Numbered from the stretch's first letter, positions 18,317-28,889 are shown. The stretch is DNA of 64,000 bases from Dyella telluris (GCF_014297575.1 NZ_CP060412.1:1178001-1242000), one strand, 5' to 3'. Made by a program: numbers and translations. The notes: generated by a model not told the origin, from the sequence alone.

Positions 18317-21124
18317 ATGGACAAGAGTTTCGAGCCCGGCCAGATCGAATCGAAGTGGTACACCGCCTGGGAAGCCAGCGGCGACTTCAAGCCGTCTGGC
18401 CATGGCGACCCGTACTGCATCCTGCTGCCGCCGCCGAACGTCACCGGCACCCTGCACATGGGCCACGCGTTCCAGCAGACCGTGATGGACATGCTGATCC
18501 GCTACCAGCGCATGCGCGGCATGAACACGCTGTGGCAGGTCGGTACGGACCACGCCGGTATCGCCACGCAGAAGATCGTGGAGAACCAGCTCGCGGTGGA
18601 GAACAAGACGCGCCACGACCTGGGCCGCGACGCCTTCATCGAGCGCGTGTGGCAGTGGAAGGAAGAATCCGGCTCCACCATCACCAACCAGATGCGCCGC
18701 CTGGGCGTCGCCGCCGACTGGTCGCGCGAGCGCTTCACCATGGATCCGGGCCTGTCCGAGGCCGTGCGCAAGGTGTTCGTGGAGTGGTATCGCGCGGGCC
18801 TGATCTACCGCGGCAACCGCCTGGTGAACTGGGATCCGGCACTGGGTACGGCGGTGTCCGATCTTGAAGTGAACAACGTGGAGCGCGACGGCCATATGTG
18901 GTCGATCCGCTACTTCACGGCCGATGGCACGGACAGCGTCGTGGTGGCCACCACGCGTCCGGAAACCATGCTGGGCGACGTGGCCGTGGCCGTGCATCCG
19001 GAAGACGAGCGCCACGCGCGCCTGATCGGCCAGATGCTGCGCCTGCCGCTGTCGGGCCGCGAGATTCCCGTCATCGCCGACGACTACGTCGACCGCGAAT
19101 TCGGTACCGGCTTCGTCAAGATCACCCCGGCGCACGACTTCAACGACTACGCCATCGGCGCACGCCATGGCCTCACGCCGATCAACATCTTCACGCTCGA
19201 CGCGAAGGTCAACGAGAACGCGCCGGAGAAGTATCGCGGCATGGACCGCTACGAAGCACGCAAGGCCGTGCTCGCGGACCTGGAGGCCGAAGGCCTGCTG
19301 GTGGAAACCAAGCCGCACAAACTGCAGGTGCCGGTGAGCCAGCGTTCCGATGCAGTGATCGAGCCGATGCTGACGGACCAGTGGTTCCTTGACCTGACCA
19401 GCGAAAAGGGTCGCAAGGAAATCACCGAGCCGGCGCTCGAGGCCGTGCGCGGCGGCGAGATCAAGTTCGTGCCGGAAAACTGGAGCACCACGTACACGCA
19501 GTGGCTGGACAACATCCAGGACTGGTGCATCAGCCGACAGCTGTGGTGGGGCCATCGCATCCCGGCGTTCTACGACGAGGCCGGCAACATCTTCGTGGGC
19601 GAGGACGAAGCGGACGCACGTGCGCACGCCACCACGCCGCCGGTGGGCGCGCTGCGCCAGGACGAGGACGTGCTCGACACGTGGTTCTCCTCCGCGCTGT
19701 GGCCGTTCTCCACGCTGGGCTGGCCGATGGACGGCCCGGTGAAGGACGAGCACGGCAACGTGGTCGCCAACTGGGAAACGGACAACGTGTTCCTGCCCAG
19801 CGCCGTGCTGGTCACCGGCTTCGACATCATCTTCTTCTGGGTCGCGCGCATGGTGATGGCGACCAAGTACTTCACCGGTCGCGTGCCGTTCAAGCACGTC
19901 TACATCAACGCCATCGTGCGTGATGCGGAAGGCCAGAAGATGTCCAAGTCCAAGGGCAATACGCTCGATCCGCTGGACCTTATCGACGGCATCGAGCTGG
20001 AGCCGCTGGTGGCGAAGTCCACCAGGTCGCTGCTGATTCCGCAGGTGCGCGAGAAAGTCGAGAAGCGCATCCGCAAGGATTACCCGGCCGGCATCCCCGC
20101 CATCGGCACCGACGCGCTGCGCTTCACCTTCGCCGCGCTGGCCAGCTACAGCCGCACCATCAACTTCGACATCAAGCGTGCCGAAGGCTACAAGGCGTTC
20201 TGCAACAAGCTGTGGAACGCCGCGCGCTTCGTGCTGATGAACCTGCCCGAAGGCGAACTCGCCGCGCCGGCCAATGGCCCGGTGACGGAAGCCGAACGCT
20301 GGATCCTCACGCGCCTCAAGCAGACGCTCAACGACGTGGAGCAGCACTTCGCCAGCTACCGTTTCGACCTGCTGGCACAGGAGCTCTACGAGTTCACCTG
20401 GAACGAGTTCTGCGACTGGTTCCTGGAGCTCTCCAAGCCCGCGCTCAACGGCGACGACGCCGCAGCCGCCGCCTCCACGCGCCACACGCTGGTGGTGGTG
20501 CTGGAAACCATCCTTCGCGCGCTGCACCCCATCGTGCCGTTCATCAGCGAAGAGATCTGGCACTCGGTGGCGCCGAAGCTCGGCCTGGACGCCAAGTTCC
20601 TGCTCGAGCGCCCGTGGCCGAAGGCCGACGAGATCGTCGCCGACGAAACCGCCACCGCCGAAATCGAATGGTTCAAGAACGTGCTCAGCGGCATCCGCCG
20701 CATCCGCGCGGAAATGAACATCGCGCCGGGCAAGACCATCCCGCTGCTGCTCGCCGACGGCGATGCCACCGATCGTGCGCGCGCAGCGAAATTCGCCGCG
20801 CAGATCAGCTTCCTGGCCCGCGTGGATGCACCGCAGTGGATCGAATCGGGTGCGGATGAACCGGCCGCCGCCGCCGCGGTGGTGGGTTCGATGCGCGTGC
20901 TGATCCCGCTCGCCGGCCTGATCGACCTGAGCGCCGAGAAGGCTCGCCTTTCCAAGGAAATCGCCCGCATCGAAGGCGAGATCAAGAAGTGCGAAGGCAA
21001 GCTGGGCAACGCCAATTTCGTCGCCAATGCACCGGCCGAAGTGGTGGCGCAGGAACGTCAGCGCATCACCGACTGGACCACGCAGGCCAACGCACTGCGC
21101 GAGCAGGCGCAGAAGCTGGGGTGA
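18317..21124 (+). CDS. valS: Valyl-tRNA synthetase
   Basis: Class Ia aminoacyl-tRNA synthetase charging tRNA-Val. The 935-residue product shows the HIGH equivalent ([16 protein letters not shown]), the CP1 editing domain ([36 protein letters not shown]), [28 protein letters not shown] and the catalytic [12 protein letters not shown]. The anticodon-binding domain and a C-terminal coiled coil ([20 protein letters not shown]) that grips the tRNA follow. The start is ATG at 18317. A TACAAT -10-like hexamer at 18254-18259 lies upstream without a clear -35. Confidence 0.97.
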   Translation: MDKSFEPGQIESKWYTAWEASGDFKPSGHGDPYCILLPPPNVTGTLHMGHAFQQTVMDMLIRYQRMRGMNTLWQVGTDHAGIATQKIVENQLAVENKTRHDLGRDAFIERVWQWKEESGSTITNQMRRLGVAADWSRERFTMDPGLSEAVRKVFVEWYRAGLIYRGNRLVNWDPALGTAVSDLEVNNVERDGHMWSIRYFTADGTDSVVVATTRPETMLGDVAVAVHPEDERHARLIGQMLRLPLSGREIPVIADDYVDREFGTGFVKITPAHDFNDYAIGARHGLTPINIFTLDAKVNENAPEKYRGMDRYEARKAVLADLEAEGLLVETKPHKLQVPVSQRSDAVIEPMLTDQWFLDLTSEKGRKEITEPALEAVRGGEIKFVPENWSTTYTQWLDNIQDWCISRQLWWGHRIPAFYDEAGNIFVGEDEADARAHATTPPVGALRQDEDVLDTWFSSALWPFSTLGWPMDGPVKDEHGNVVANWETDNVFLPSAVLVTGFDIIFFWVARMVMATKYFTGRVPFKHVYINAIVRDAEGQKMSKSKGNTLDPLDLIDGIELEPLVAKSTRSLLIPQVREKVEKRIRKDYPAGIPAIGTDALRFTFAALASYSRTINFDIKRAEGYKAFCNKLWNAARFVLMNLPEGELAAPANGPVTEAERWILTRLKQTLNDVEQHFASYRFDLLAQELYEFTWNEFCDWFLELSKPALNGDDAAAAASTRHTLVVVLETILRALHPIVPFISEEIWHSVAPKLGLDAKFLLERPWPKADEIVADETATAEIEWFKNVLSGIRRIRAEMNIAPGKTIPLLLADGDATDRARAAKFAAQISFLARVDAPQWIESGADEPAAAAAVVGSMRVLIPLAGLIDLSAEKARLSKEIARIEGEIKKCEGKLGNANFVANAPAEVVAQERQRITDWTTQANALREQAQKLG

Positions 21125-21291
21125 AAGCGAGGAAACAGTAGAGAGGAGTGAGAAGTGAGAGGGCGGCGCTCGTACGCGCACTCACCTCTCCTTTCTCCTG
21201 TCCTCCCGTGAAAAGCAGTGAGGAGTTGGAGGCTGGCGCTCTGCGCTCTCTCTCACTCCTCACCTCTCTTCACTCACTCCTGTCTTGAAGG
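21125..21291. repeat. Degenerate GAGTGA / TCACTC inverted repeats, overlapping rimI 3' end
   Basis: Alternating purine-rich GAGGAGTGAGAAGTGAGAGG-like and pyrimidine-rich CTCACCTCTCC-like arms form one or two irregular hairpins between the convergent valS and rimI. The same motif family lies before hemE (16505-16608). The repeat reaches into rimI: on the minus strand AGGAGTGAGTGA supplies its last codons and stop. Confidence 0.65.
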
Positions 21292-21746
21292 TCCAGCGCC
21301 ATCACGATGGCGTCTTCGCGACCGTCTTTCGCCGGGTAGTACTTCGGGCGGCGACCGATCTCCTCGAAGCCGATCGAGCGATACAGGCTCTGCGCCACGG
21401 GGTTGGACGGGCGCACTTCCAGGAACACCCGGGCCGCGCCGTTCCAGCGCGCGATATCCAGCAAGCGACGGAACAGGAACCGGCCCAGGCCCAGGCCGCG
21501 GTGATGCGGACCCACGCAGACGTTGAGCACATGTGCCTCGCCGGCGGCCACCGAAAGCACGCCATAGCCGGCGATGATTCCGTCCACCCACATGACCCAG
21601 CAGGGATGGCCGGCTTTCAGGCAGTCACTGAAGATGCCGGCCGTCCACGGGAAGTCATACGAGGCAGCTTCCAGCGCCGCCACAATGGGCACGTCGTCGC
21701 GACGCATGGCGCGGATTTCGGCGTGTGGACGGGCCACGGCGACCAT
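21270..21746 (-). CDS. rimI: Ribosomal protein S18 alanine N-acetyltransferase RimI
   Basis: GNAT enzyme acetylating the N-terminus of ribosomal protein S18. The 158-residue product has the acetyl-CoA loop HHRGLGLGRFLFRRLLD, the preceding beta-4 strand AHVLNVCVGP, and the RimI C-terminal block VFLEVRPSNPVAQSLYRSIGFEEIGRRPKYYP. The start is ATG at 21746 (MVAVARPHAEIR), 7 bp after the upstream stop. It is the last gene of a pssA-holD-like-rimI run, and the holD-rimI pairing mirrors E. coli. The final residues come from a repeat element. Confidence 0.9.
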   Translation of the reverse strand: MVAVARPHAEIRAMRRDDVPIVAALEAASYDFPWTAGIFSDCLKAGHPCWVMWVDGIIAGYGVLSVAAGEAHVLNVCVGPHHRGLGLGRFLFRRLLDIARWNGAARVFLEVRPSNPVAQSLYRSIGFEEIGRRPKYYPAKDGREDAIVMALDLQDRSE

Positions 21747-21753
21747 GCAGGCG

Positions 21754-22239
21754 TTACTCCGCGGTAGAAACCAGGGCGCGGCGCAGGGCGCGCAGCGCAT
21801 TCCATAGCCTACGCTTGCCGGCACCCGAGGTCAGCACGCTGGACGGTTCGTCTGCCAGCACGATATGGGCCTTGCTCAGCGTGGCGGCGGGCAATTCGCG
21901 CCCCAGCGCATGGGCCTGGGCTTCGCCGAAAACCAGATAGGCCCGGGCTTCCGGCACGGCTTGCAACTGGCCGTTGCTCACTTCGATGCGCGGTGCGCGG
22001 GCCACCGCCGGCCCGCAGGTCATCAGGGCCCGTCCGATCAGGTCGAGCTCCCGTGGCGAACACCCCGCCGGCAACACCACCACGCAGTCGCCCGCCGCGA
22101 TGGCCGCCGAAACGTCGACCAGCGCCGTCTCGGGTTCCGAGGAAAACTGCGCCACGCTACGGCGCACCCAAGGGGTCACCCCGAGTGCGCGCAGCACGCG
22201 CTCGCGATGCGGCAGCGAACCCTGCGCGAGCCCGGCCAT
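21754..22239 (-). CDS. Candidate DNA polymerase III psi subunit (HolD-like)
   Basis: A 161-residue cytosolic protein. The N-terminal block RERVLRALGVTPWVRRSV resembles the start of E. coli HolD (xxQLQQLGITQWSLRRP), the part that binds the gamma/tau clamp loader, whose partner chi binds SSB. The rest (VVVLPAGCSPRELDLIGRAL, ARAYLVFGEAQA, GAGKRRLWNALRALRRAL) shows an alpha/beta pattern with Leu/Arg helices, and the tail helix fits psi. Gene order supports it: rimI follows directly, as in E. coli. Its ATG overlaps the pssA stop by one base. Confident identity would need profile matching, since HolD is poorly conserved. Confidence 0.6.
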   Translation of the reverse strand: MAGLAQGSLPHRERVLRALGVTPWVRRSVAQFSSEPETALVDVSAAIAAGDCVVVLPAGCSPRELDLIGRALMTCGPAVARAPRIEVSNGQLQAVPEARAYLVFGEAQAHALGRELPAATLSKAHIVLADEPSSVLTSGAGKRRLWNALRALRRALVSTAE

Positions 22240-23009
22240 CAGGCGGCACCCCGGCGGCGACGGTGGGTGGCGCGACCCCACAGGGTCATCACCGGGCCGG
22301 ACAGCAGGTACAGGCTGAACACGGCAAACAGCACGCGGGGCGGGTCGATGAAGAAGGGCACCAGCACCAGCACGCCGATCAGCACCCACAGGAACGGCAC
22401 CCGGTCGCCCATCGACAGCGACTTGAAGCTGTAGTAGCGGAAACGGCTGACCATCAGCAGTCCCACCACCACGGCGATGACCGGCGTGATGAAGCACACG
22501 TCGGCGCCAAGCACGTTGAACTTGTCCATGCTCCACACGAAGGACATGCACACCGCGGCGGCGGCCGGACTGGCCAGCCCCTGGAAATAGCGCTTGTCGA
22601 CCACGCCTACCTGGGTGTTGAACCGTGCCAGGCGCAGGGCGGCGCAGGCGGCGTAGATGAAGGCGGCAGCCCAGCCGATCTTGCCCCAGGTGGGCCCGAA
22701 ATCCTTCAGAGCCGAAAGCGACCAGGTGTACATCACCAGCGCCGGCGCCAGGCCGAAGCTGATCAGGTCCGACAGCGAGTCGTACTGCACGCCGAATTCG
22801 CTCTGGGTATTGGTCAGGCGGGCCACGCGGCCGTCCATGCCGTCCAGCAGTGCCGCCACGAACACGGCAACGGCGGCCGAACTGTATTCCCCCCCGATGC
22901 TCGCCACGATCGCGTAAAAGCCGGCAAACATCGCGCCGGTCGTGATCAGGTTCGGCAGCAGGTAAATGCCCCGGTGACGCGGGGGGCTGAGGGGCTTACT
23001 GTCGGTCAT
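22239..23009 (-). CDS. pssA: CDP-diacylglycerol-serine O-phosphatidyltransferase
   Basis: Integral membrane enzyme making phosphatidylserine from CDP-diacylglycerol and serine, the route to phosphatidylethanolamine. The 256-residue product has the CDP-alcohol phosphotransferase motif (DGMDGRVARLTNTQSEFG then VQYDSLSDL), with the D-x2-DG-x2-AR-x8-G-x3-D-x3-D spacing. It has about seven hydrophobic segments (LITTGAMFAGFYAIVASIGG, AAVAVFVAALL, ALVMYTW, VIAVVVGLLMV, VPFLWVLIGVLVLVPFFI). It is the first gene of the pssA-holD-like-rimI unit. This is the type II (Bacillus-like) form, not the E. coli PLD-type. Confidence 0.93.
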   Translation of the reverse strand: MTDSKPLSPPRHRGIYLLPNLITTGAMFAGFYAIVASIGGEYSSAAVAVFVAALLDGMDGRVARLTNTQSEFGVQYDSLSDLISFGLAPALVMYTWSLSALKDFGPTWGKIGWAAAFIYAACAALRLARFNTQVGVVDKRYFQGLASPAAAAVCMSFVWSMDKFNVLGADVCFITPVIAVVVGLLMVSRFRYYSFKSLSMGDRVPFLWVLIGVLVLVPFFIDPPRVLFAVFSLYLLSGPVMTLWGRATHRRRRGAA

Positions 23010-23207
23010 GAACCAATCCGTGACGGAATGCGCGCAGTGTAAACCATCCTCCGCTTGAGTCCGGCCGGTGGGGATGCAAGGATGCTACCGGCCTCGCGGG
23101 GGGAGGTCGCCAGCCTGTCCGGCCAACGGACTCAGGTCCGGTAAACCCTCCGCACGAGCCCGCGTTGCTCAACTCATACGTCCCTGCCCTACGCTCCGGA
23201 GTCCATC

Positions 23208-23645
23208 ATGCGTCGCCTGTTGATTGCCACCACGTTGCTGCTCGTCGCGCCTCTGGTTGCCGCCCAGGCGTACAAGTGGAAGGACGCCAACGGCACCGTG
23301 CACTATTCCGATGCACCGCCGCCGCAGGGCACCAATTTCAGCAAGGTGAAGACCAGTGGGTCGGTTGAGGCCCCCACCGCCCCTGCGCCGGAAAGCAGCG
23401 CCCAGGCCGGCGAATCCGACGCCAAGGCTGACAAGCCTGCGCAGGCCCAGTTGCCGGTGATGGACACCCCGGAGAACCGTGCGAAGCTCTGCGCCAATAT
23501 CAAGAGCAACATGGAAGCGCTCAAGAGCGCCGCCCCGGTGGTGATGCAGGACGGCGGCCAGCAAAAGGTCATGACCGCCGACCAGCGCTCTCAGCAGCTG
23601 ACCACCAACCAGACCCAGTACCAGCAGTACTGCTCGGGCGGCTGA
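23208..23645 (+). CDS. Secreted DUF4124-domain protein
   Basis: A 145-residue exported protein. The signal peptide [20 protein letters not shown] is followed by the DUF4124 core [22 protein letters not shown] low-complexity Ala/Pro/Ser/Asp linker comes next, then a helical tail with two cysteines ([18 protein letters not shown]) that could pair in the periplasm. DUF4124 proteins are common in Xanthomonadales and have no defined function. It stands alone, divergent from pssA and 92 bp before proS. Confidence 0.82.
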   Translation: MRRLLIATTLLLVAPLVAAQAYKWKDANGTVHYSDAPPPQGTNFSKVKTSGSVEAPTAPAPESSAQAGESDAKADKPAQAQLPVMDTPENRAKLCANIKSNMEALKSAAPVVMQDGGQQKVMTADQRSQQLTTNQTQYQQYCSGG

Positions 23646-23737
23646 CCCCGGCAAACCCCGGGAAACTCGACGCAAGCTGCGGAGTCCGGTGCCGCAGGCC
23701 GCTATACTCGGCCTCTTTCTCCGCCGGATCCGCTCGC

Positions 23738-25435
23738 ATGCGCCTCAGCCAATTCCACCTGGCCACCGTCAAGGAAGTCCCTGCCGACGCCGAAATCGCC
23801 AGCCATCGCCTGATGCTGCGTACCGGCATGATCCGCAAGCTCGCCTCCGGCCTGTACACCTGGTCGCCGTTGGGCCTGCGCGTGCTGCGCAAGGTGGAGG
23901 CCGCCGTGCGCGAGGAAATGAACGCCGCCGGCGCGATCGAAATGCTGATGCCCACCATCCAGCCCAAGGAGCTGTGGGAGGAAAGCGGCCGCTGGGCCAA
24001 GTTCGGCCCGCAGCTGCTGAAGATCAAGGATCGCAAGGAGCAGGAGTTCTGCTACGCGCCCACGGCCGAGGAAGTCATCACCGATTTCGCGCGCAACGAG
24101 CTGAAGAGCTACAAGCAGCTGCCGCTGAACTTCTACCAGATCCAGACCAAGTTCCGCGACGAGATCCGCCCGCGCTTCGGCGTGATGCGCGCGCGCGAGT
24201 TCCTGATGAAGGACGCCTACTCCTTCCATCTCAGCGCCGAATCGCTGCAGGAAACCTATGACGTCATGTACCAGGCGTACGCGCGCATCTTCACCCGCCT
24301 GGGCCTGAAGTTCCGCGCCGTGCAGGCCGATACCGGCGCCATCGGCGGCAACGCCAGCCACGAATTCCAGGTGCTGGCCGATTCGGGCGAGGATGCGCTG
24401 ATCTTCTCGGACGGCTCCGATTACGCAGCCAATATCGAGAAGGCCGAGGCTCTGGCGCCCACCACCACGCGCCCGGCCCCCGCCGCCGCACTCCAGCGCG
24501 TGGACACGCCCACGCAGAAGACCATCGAGGACGTGGCCGCCTTCCTCAAGGTCACCCCGCAGCAGTGCGTGAAGACCATCCTGGTCCGCGGCAGCAAGGG
24601 CCTGGTGGCCCTGTGCGTGCGCGGCGACCACGAGGTCAACGAAGTGAAGGCCGGCAAGCTGGCCGAGATGCCGGGCGAGTCGGAGCTGGCCACCGAGGAG
24701 GAAATCCTCGCCGCCACCGGCACCCGCCCCGGCTTCATCGGCCCGGCCGGCCTGCCTGCCGGGATTCCCGTGATCGTCGACCGCGACGCGGCCGTGCTGG
24801 CGGACTTCGTCTGCGGCGGCAACCAGGACGGCACCCACTACACCGGCGCCAACTGGGATCGCGACGCCCACGTGACCCGCGTGGAGGACATCCGCAAGGT
24901 CGTTGCCGGCGATGCCTCGCCGGACGGCAAGGGCACCCTGCAGATCGCCCGCGGCATCGAAGTGGGCCATGTGTTCCAGCTCGGCAACAAGTACGCCGAG
25001 GCGCTCAAGGCCACCGTGCTCGACGAGAACGGCAAGGCGCAGGTGATGCTGATGGGCTGCTACGGCATCGGCGTCAGCCGCATCGTGGCCGCGGCCATCG
25101 AGCAGTGCCACGACGAGGCCGGCATCATCTGGCCGGAGCCGATGGCTCCCTGGCGCCTGGCGGTGTGCGTGATCAACCCGAAGAACGCGCCTGAGATCAG
25201 CCAGGCCGCCGATGCGCTGTACACGTCGCTGCAGGCCCGTGGCGTCGATGTGGTACTGGACGACCGTGGCCTGCGCCCCGGCGCCATGTTCGCGGACATG
25301 GAGCTGATCGGCATCCCGCATCGCGTGGTGGTCAGCGAACGCGGCCTGGCCGCCGGCACGCTCGAATACCGTGCCCGCAACGAAGCCGAAGCCCGTCCGG
25401 TCACGCAGGACGAGCTGTTCGCACTGTTGGGCTGA
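23738..25435 (+). CDS. proS: Prolyl-tRNA synthetase (bacterial type with editing domain)
   Basis: Class II synthetase charging tRNA-Pro, 565 residues. The core shows [34 protein letters not shown], motif 2 [26 protein letters not shown], and motif 3 [17 protein letters not shown]. Between motifs 2 and 3 lies the YbaK-like INS domain that clears Ala-tRNA-Pro ([36 protein letters not shown]). The C-terminal anticodon domain includes [25 protein letters not shown] at 23703-23708 is a likely -10. A strong terminator follows the stop by about 20 bp. Confidence 0.97.
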   Translation: MRLSQFHLATVKEVPADAEIASHRLMLRTGMIRKLASGLYTWSPLGLRVLRKVEAAVREEMNAAGAIEMLMPTIQPKELWEESGRWAKFGPQLLKIKDRKEQEFCYAPTAEEVITDFARNELKSYKQLPLNFYQIQTKFRDEIRPRFGVMRAREFLMKDAYSFHLSAESLQETYDVMYQAYARIFTRLGLKFRAVQADTGAIGGNASHEFQVLADSGEDALIFSDGSDYAANIEKAEALAPTTTRPAPAAALQRVDTPTQKTIEDVAAFLKVTPQQCVKTILVRGSKGLVALCVRGDHEVNEVKAGKLAEMPGESELATEEEILAATGTRPGFIGPAGLPAGIPVIVDRDAAVLADFVCGGNQDGTHYTGANWDRDAHVTRVEDIRKVVAGDASPDGKGTLQIARGIEVGHVFQLGNKYAEALKATVLDENGKAQVMLMGCYGIGVSRIVAAAIEQCHDEAGIIWPEPMAPWRLAVCVINPKNAPEISQAADALYTSLQARGVDVVLDDRGLRPGAMFADMELIGIPHRVVVSERGLAAGTLEYRARNEAEARPVTQDELFALLG

Positions 25436-25454
25436 AACCCGCCCCGCACCATGG

Positions 25455-25486
25455 AAAACGGCCGCTGATGCGGCCGTTTTTCTTTA
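25455..25486 (+). terminator. Intrinsic terminator of proS
   Basis: An 11-bp perfect stem AAAACGGCCGC / GCGGCCGTTTT with a TGAT loop, followed by TCTTTA, beginning about 20 bp after the proS stop. It is a textbook rho-independent structure. Confidence 0.9.
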
Positions 25487-25814
25487 TGTCCCGCGCTGCC
25501 ATTTCCAATGGATTTTCCCGGCATGACGCCGCGGCATCCCATCCTGCTTATGGCAGGCGCAAGCAAACCCAAGGGCCATCGATTAATTGTCATGTGCCAG
25601 CGGTAATCACTGCCTGGCCTTTCCGGACAGGAGCGTCGGCATCCGCCGCTGTGCATTATCGGATTCAGGCGAAACAAATCGATTTTCAGAAGTATTTGCC
25701 AGATAAGCTTTGCAACAAAACCTTGAATAGGTAAAAATTGATAATTCATAAGTGGTACTGCCATACGGCGCAGCACCCATTCAAGCAGCCACACTCACCC
25801 CCCGGGAGTTACGC
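25487..25814 (+). other. A/T-enriched leader region of the H-NS gene
   Basis: About 330 bp without a gene. Its right half is clearly richer in A/T than the rest of the window, with runs such as ATCGATTAATTGTCATG and GGTAAAAATTGATAATTC. TTGCAA-N16-TAAAAA near 25710-25740 could serve as a promoter, though the match is weak. A/T-rich, bent tracts before an H-NS family gene suit autoregulation. I see no conserved RNA structure. Confidence 0.45.
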
Positions 25815-26141
25815 ATGGCAGTGGATATCAAGAACCTCAACCATAATCAGCTCAACGACCTCATCACCAAAGCCCAGGCTCGCCAGGGCGAACTGCGCAA
25901 GGAAAAGGTCGCCAAGCTGCGTGAGAAAATCCACGCGCTGATCAAGGCCGAGGGTTATTCATTCGAAGATATTTTCGGCAACGCCCGCGGCGGCAAGACG
26001 CGTCGCAGCGGCGGCACCGTGGCCCCGAAGTATCGCAACCCGGCCGACCCCGAGCAGGTGTGGTCCGGTCGCGGCAAGCGCCCGCGCTGGTTCAACGATG
26101 CGCTGAAGGCCGGCAAGAAGGAAAAGGATCTGGCGATCTGA
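25815..26141 (+). CDS. H-NS family nucleoid protein
   Basis: A 108-residue xenogeneic-silencer type DNA-binding protein. The N-terminal oligomerisation helices (NHNQLNDLITKAQARQGELR, KVAKLREKIHALIKAEGY) are followed by a basic linker (GKTRRSGGTVAPKYRNPADP). The C-terminal H-NS DNA-binding domain carries the AT-hook-like WSGRGKRPRWFNDALKAGK. The start is ATG at 25815 behind GGGAG. It is followed by its own terminator, so it is probably monocistronic. Short members like this (HvrA/BpH3 type) are common in Xanthomonadales. Confidence 0.93.
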   Translation: MAVDIKNLNHNQLNDLITKAQARQGELRKEKVAKLREKIHALIKAEGYSFEDIFGNARGGKTRRSGGTVAPKYRNPADPEQVWSGRGKRPRWFNDALKAGKKEKDLAI

Positions 26142-26162
26142 TCGCCTGATCCAAAAAAAAAG

Positions 26163-26193
26163 AAAATGCCGGCCCATGGCCGGCATTTTTTTG
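26163..26193 (+). terminator. Intrinsic terminator of the H-NS gene
   Basis: A 9-bp stem ATGCCGGCC / GGCCGGCAT with a CAT loop, preceded by an A run and followed by seven or more T. The A run on the other side gives a usable U-tract on the opposite strand too, so it may also serve the convergent exporter gene ending at 26211. Confidence 0.92.
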
Positions 26194-26210
26194 CGTTTCC
26201 CGCGTGATTA

Positions 26211-27485
26211 TCAGAGTGATCGCCGTGGTGCGATAAGCAGATCGCCAAACAGCAAACCCGCTACCAGCGCGATTAACAGGGTCACCAGCAACAGAAACGT
26301 ATCCATGCCCAGCGTCGTATCGCGCTCCAGCAGATAGGACACACTGCGGAATCCCGTGCTTCCCGGCACCAGCAGGATGATCCCCGGTTCGCGGATGATC
26401 GCGCCCGGTCGATGCACGAAACGCGCGTACAGGTTGGCCAGGCTGCTGAGCAGCAAGCCCCCAAGGAACACGCCGAACGGCGCTGCCGGCAACTTGCCCG
26501 CCAGCGCACCGCCCCAGCGCGTGGCCAGATAGCCCACCACCACCGCCGCCATCACCACCAGCCAGTCCCGCCGCGCAGCGCGGAACGAAATGGCAAAGGC
26601 GAAGGCGCCGACGATCAACGCAGGGTAATCCGTCCACGACGGCAACGGCGGCAGCGCGTAATCGCGCCCCTCAATGCCAAAGGCCGTGCACAACGTGGTG
26701 GCGGCCACCGTGCCGAAGGTGAGCTTGATGAGCGTGGCGATAGCGCCACCCATGCGCGCCACGCCAGCCACCAGGTGCTGGCTGGATATCTCGCGCACCG
26801 CCGTGGTGAGCGCCATGCCGGGCATCAGCACGATCAGGCCAGCCAGGATCACCGACTTGATCGCCAGCGGCACCACGAACTGGCTCACCACGATGGCAAT
26901 GGTGGTGGCCACCAGCGCGCTGATCGCCTCGCTGGCCACCGCCAGTCGCGGCCGCGTGGCGGAAAGCACGGTAATCGTGCCGATGATCAGGCCGATCAGC
27001 GCCGCCGTGATCAGGTCCGCCCAGGAGCTGTGCAGCAGCAGCGCCACCACGCTCGCCGCAGCAAGCCCGTAGCTGGCGATCACGCCCGCCTGCGCGCGGC
27101 GTGTATCCGGCCGCCCCAGCTCGCGCAACTGCCGAAAACCCTCGCGCAGATCGATGGCGCCGCCAATCACCTGGTCGGCAATGGCATCCGCATCACTCAG
27201 CCGCGCCAGGTTCACGTCGCCCGGCGCCAGGCGCATCACCTGCGTGACCTGCGCCACCTCGTCCTCGCCCTGCGCCAGATCGGTGAACGAAATGATGATG
27301 GCCGTGGGACTGGACCACACATCCGCCAGGAGCCCAAGCCGCTGCGCCGCCCCGCCGATGGCATCCTCCAATCGCGGCGCTGCCGTGCCGTACTGGTGCA
27401 GGCGCCGCGCGAGTTCCAGCAGGAAGGCGATGCGCGTGTTAAGTGGCGCCAGGGCCAGCGGCGTCAGGACGACGGGAGGATTCAT
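26211..27485 (-). CDS. ThrE-type threonine/serine exporter
   Basis: A 424-residue inner-membrane protein of the ThrE family (joined DUF1212 and DUF3815 halves). The N-terminal soluble region has FLLELARRLHQYGTAAPRLEDA and TAIIISF. About ten transmembrane segments follow (SYGLAAASVVALLLHSSW, LITAALIGLIIGTITVL, SVILAGLIVLMPGMALTTAV, LLLVTLLIALVAGLLFGDLL). LVPGSTGFRSVSYLLERD is the conserved second-half motif. Export of small amino acids is inferred from Corynebacterium ThrE. It converges on the H-NS gene. Confidence 0.87.
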   Translation of the reverse strand: MNPPVVLTPLALAPLNTRIAFLLELARRLHQYGTAAPRLEDAIGGAAQRLGLLADVWSSPTAIIISFTDLAQGEDEVAQVTQVMRLAPGDVNLARLSDADAIADQVIGGAIDLREGFRQLRELGRPDTRRAQAGVIASYGLAAASVVALLLHSSWADLITAALIGLIIGTITVLSATRPRLAVASEAISALVATTIAIVVSQFVVPLAIKSVILAGLIVLMPGMALTTAVREISSQHLVAGVARMGGAIATLIKLTFGTVAATTLCTAFGIEGRDYALPPLPSWTDYPALIVGAFAFAISFRAARRDWLVVMAAVVVGYLATRWGGALAGKLPAAPFGVFLGGLLLSSLANLYARFVHRPGAIIREPGIILLVPGSTGFRSVSYLLERDTTLGMDTFLLLVTLLIALVAGLLFGDLLIAPRRSL

Positions 27486-27789
27486 CGCGTCGTGATCCGG
27501 GCGGAGCGGGCCGTGGATGGAGTCGCGTGGCGGTTGGCGATGGTCAGGAGCATGGGGGTAGTAGAACGGATTTGGACGGCTATGTCAGGGGGAGGTGACA
27601 TGAGTGATTTGGTGTTTGTAGGGGAGCGCTTGAGGGGTGGCGTGGTTGTGGCGGTGTCAGATGCTCGATCTTCTGGGCATTTATCCGGCCGCATCAGGCT
27701 TTGATTCAACATCTCTTCCTTTGGTGGTCATTGCAGCGGAGGGTGGAGAGGTGTTTCGACAGCCGCAGGTTTGGATCACCCTCGGATCA

Positions 27790-28880
27790 GAGCCGTCATT
27801 CCCGCGAACCCCGAAAAGGGGGCAAGACGGGAGGCGCTTTTCAACCGCCGAAGGGCGGATCATCTTGTGCCTTTGCTCGTGGCCTTTGCTCGTGGCCTTC
27901 GGTCTCGTGCGATGCCGCCAGGTTGCCGCTTACGCCGCGGGGGCGTTTCGACCTCCTGCCGGAGGCCGAGTCACTTTTCTTTTGCTGGCCCAAAAGAAAA
28001 GTAACCCAAAGAAAATGGCCTTAAAGGCTGGCAGCATGCCGATGGGATAAGCCCGGGCGGCTGAGGAGCGTTGTTGCTTGGCACCCTTCGCCTCTACACA
28101 GCGGGTACTGCAATGCGCTTCGCAACGCGCCGAAGCGGAGAGGACTTAACGCGGAGCGTCGTGCCGCGAAGCGGCACATCCTTCCTTGCCACTAGGGTGT
28201 TCACGTTGAACATCCCCTGTCGCTCGTCCTCTCCCGTTCGGGAGAGGACTGGGGTGAGCACTGAGGTGAGAGCGGCTCAGGCCCGATATCAGTGCGAGAC
28301 CCACTGTAGGAGCGCACCTTGTGCGCGACCGCAGCGTCCTGTCGATACCGCTCCGTCAGGTGGTCGCGCACAGGGTGCGCTCCTACAGACAAGCTAAGCC
28401 GGCGCTCAACAGACCGTCGCCCCTCGACGCGATGTGCAGCGCAGCTGCACGAGCCTTCGGCTCGGGCTCCGGCTCTGGCTTTTGATCGTCAGGCCCCCTT
28501 GAGCGACGGTGAGGGGCGGACGATCAGGCCCCGCAGGGGTGCCGGGCAGGACGCCCGGCACTTTTCGTCGGGGCAGGAGCCCCGTCGAAAAGCCCGGCCG
28601 ACCCTCACGGACTGGCCGGCTTCACCGGCCAGCGCCGCGATGGGGGTGCCCTTTCTTTTGGTTACTTTTCTTTGGGCAAGCAAAGAAAAGTGACCCGGCC
28701 TCCGGCAGGAGGTCGGAACGCCCGCTGCGTAGGCGGCCAGGTCGCGTTAGCGCTAGAACCCGAAGGCCAAGAGCACAGTCACTGGATTCCTGCCTTCGCA
28801 GGAATGACGTTGAGGGGAATACAGCTTGAGGCGAGCACCCACCCCTCACCCCAACCCTCTCCCCGGAGGGGAGAGGGAGC
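27790..28880 (+). repeat. Composite intergenic repeat, full copy C
   Basis: Lies between the ThrE start and the nfeD stop; the 300 bp before it (27486-27789) shows no gene. Inverted arms are at 27918-28016 and 28651-28741, and a GTAG-type REP pair at 28305-28387. The two hairpins are at 28539-28561 and 28562-28591 and the closing REP near 28846-28880. Compared with A and B it lacks some sequence near the middle. Its hairpin stems are different in sequence but almost fully paired. Confidence 0.85.
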
Positions 28881-28889
28881 AAAGCCCCC

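Noticed and set aside
17909..21181. Very long open frame antisense to valS (about 1090 codons)
   Set aside because: It is a GC-rich shadow of valS: His/Arg/Ala-rich composition, no domain, and it also runs through repeat DNA. The sense strand gives a complete valyl-tRNA synthetase.
27637..28050. Plus-strand frame of 137 codons upstream of and within copy C
   Set aside because: More than half of it is repeat DNA, it has no ribosome site, and no similar frame occurs outside the repeats.
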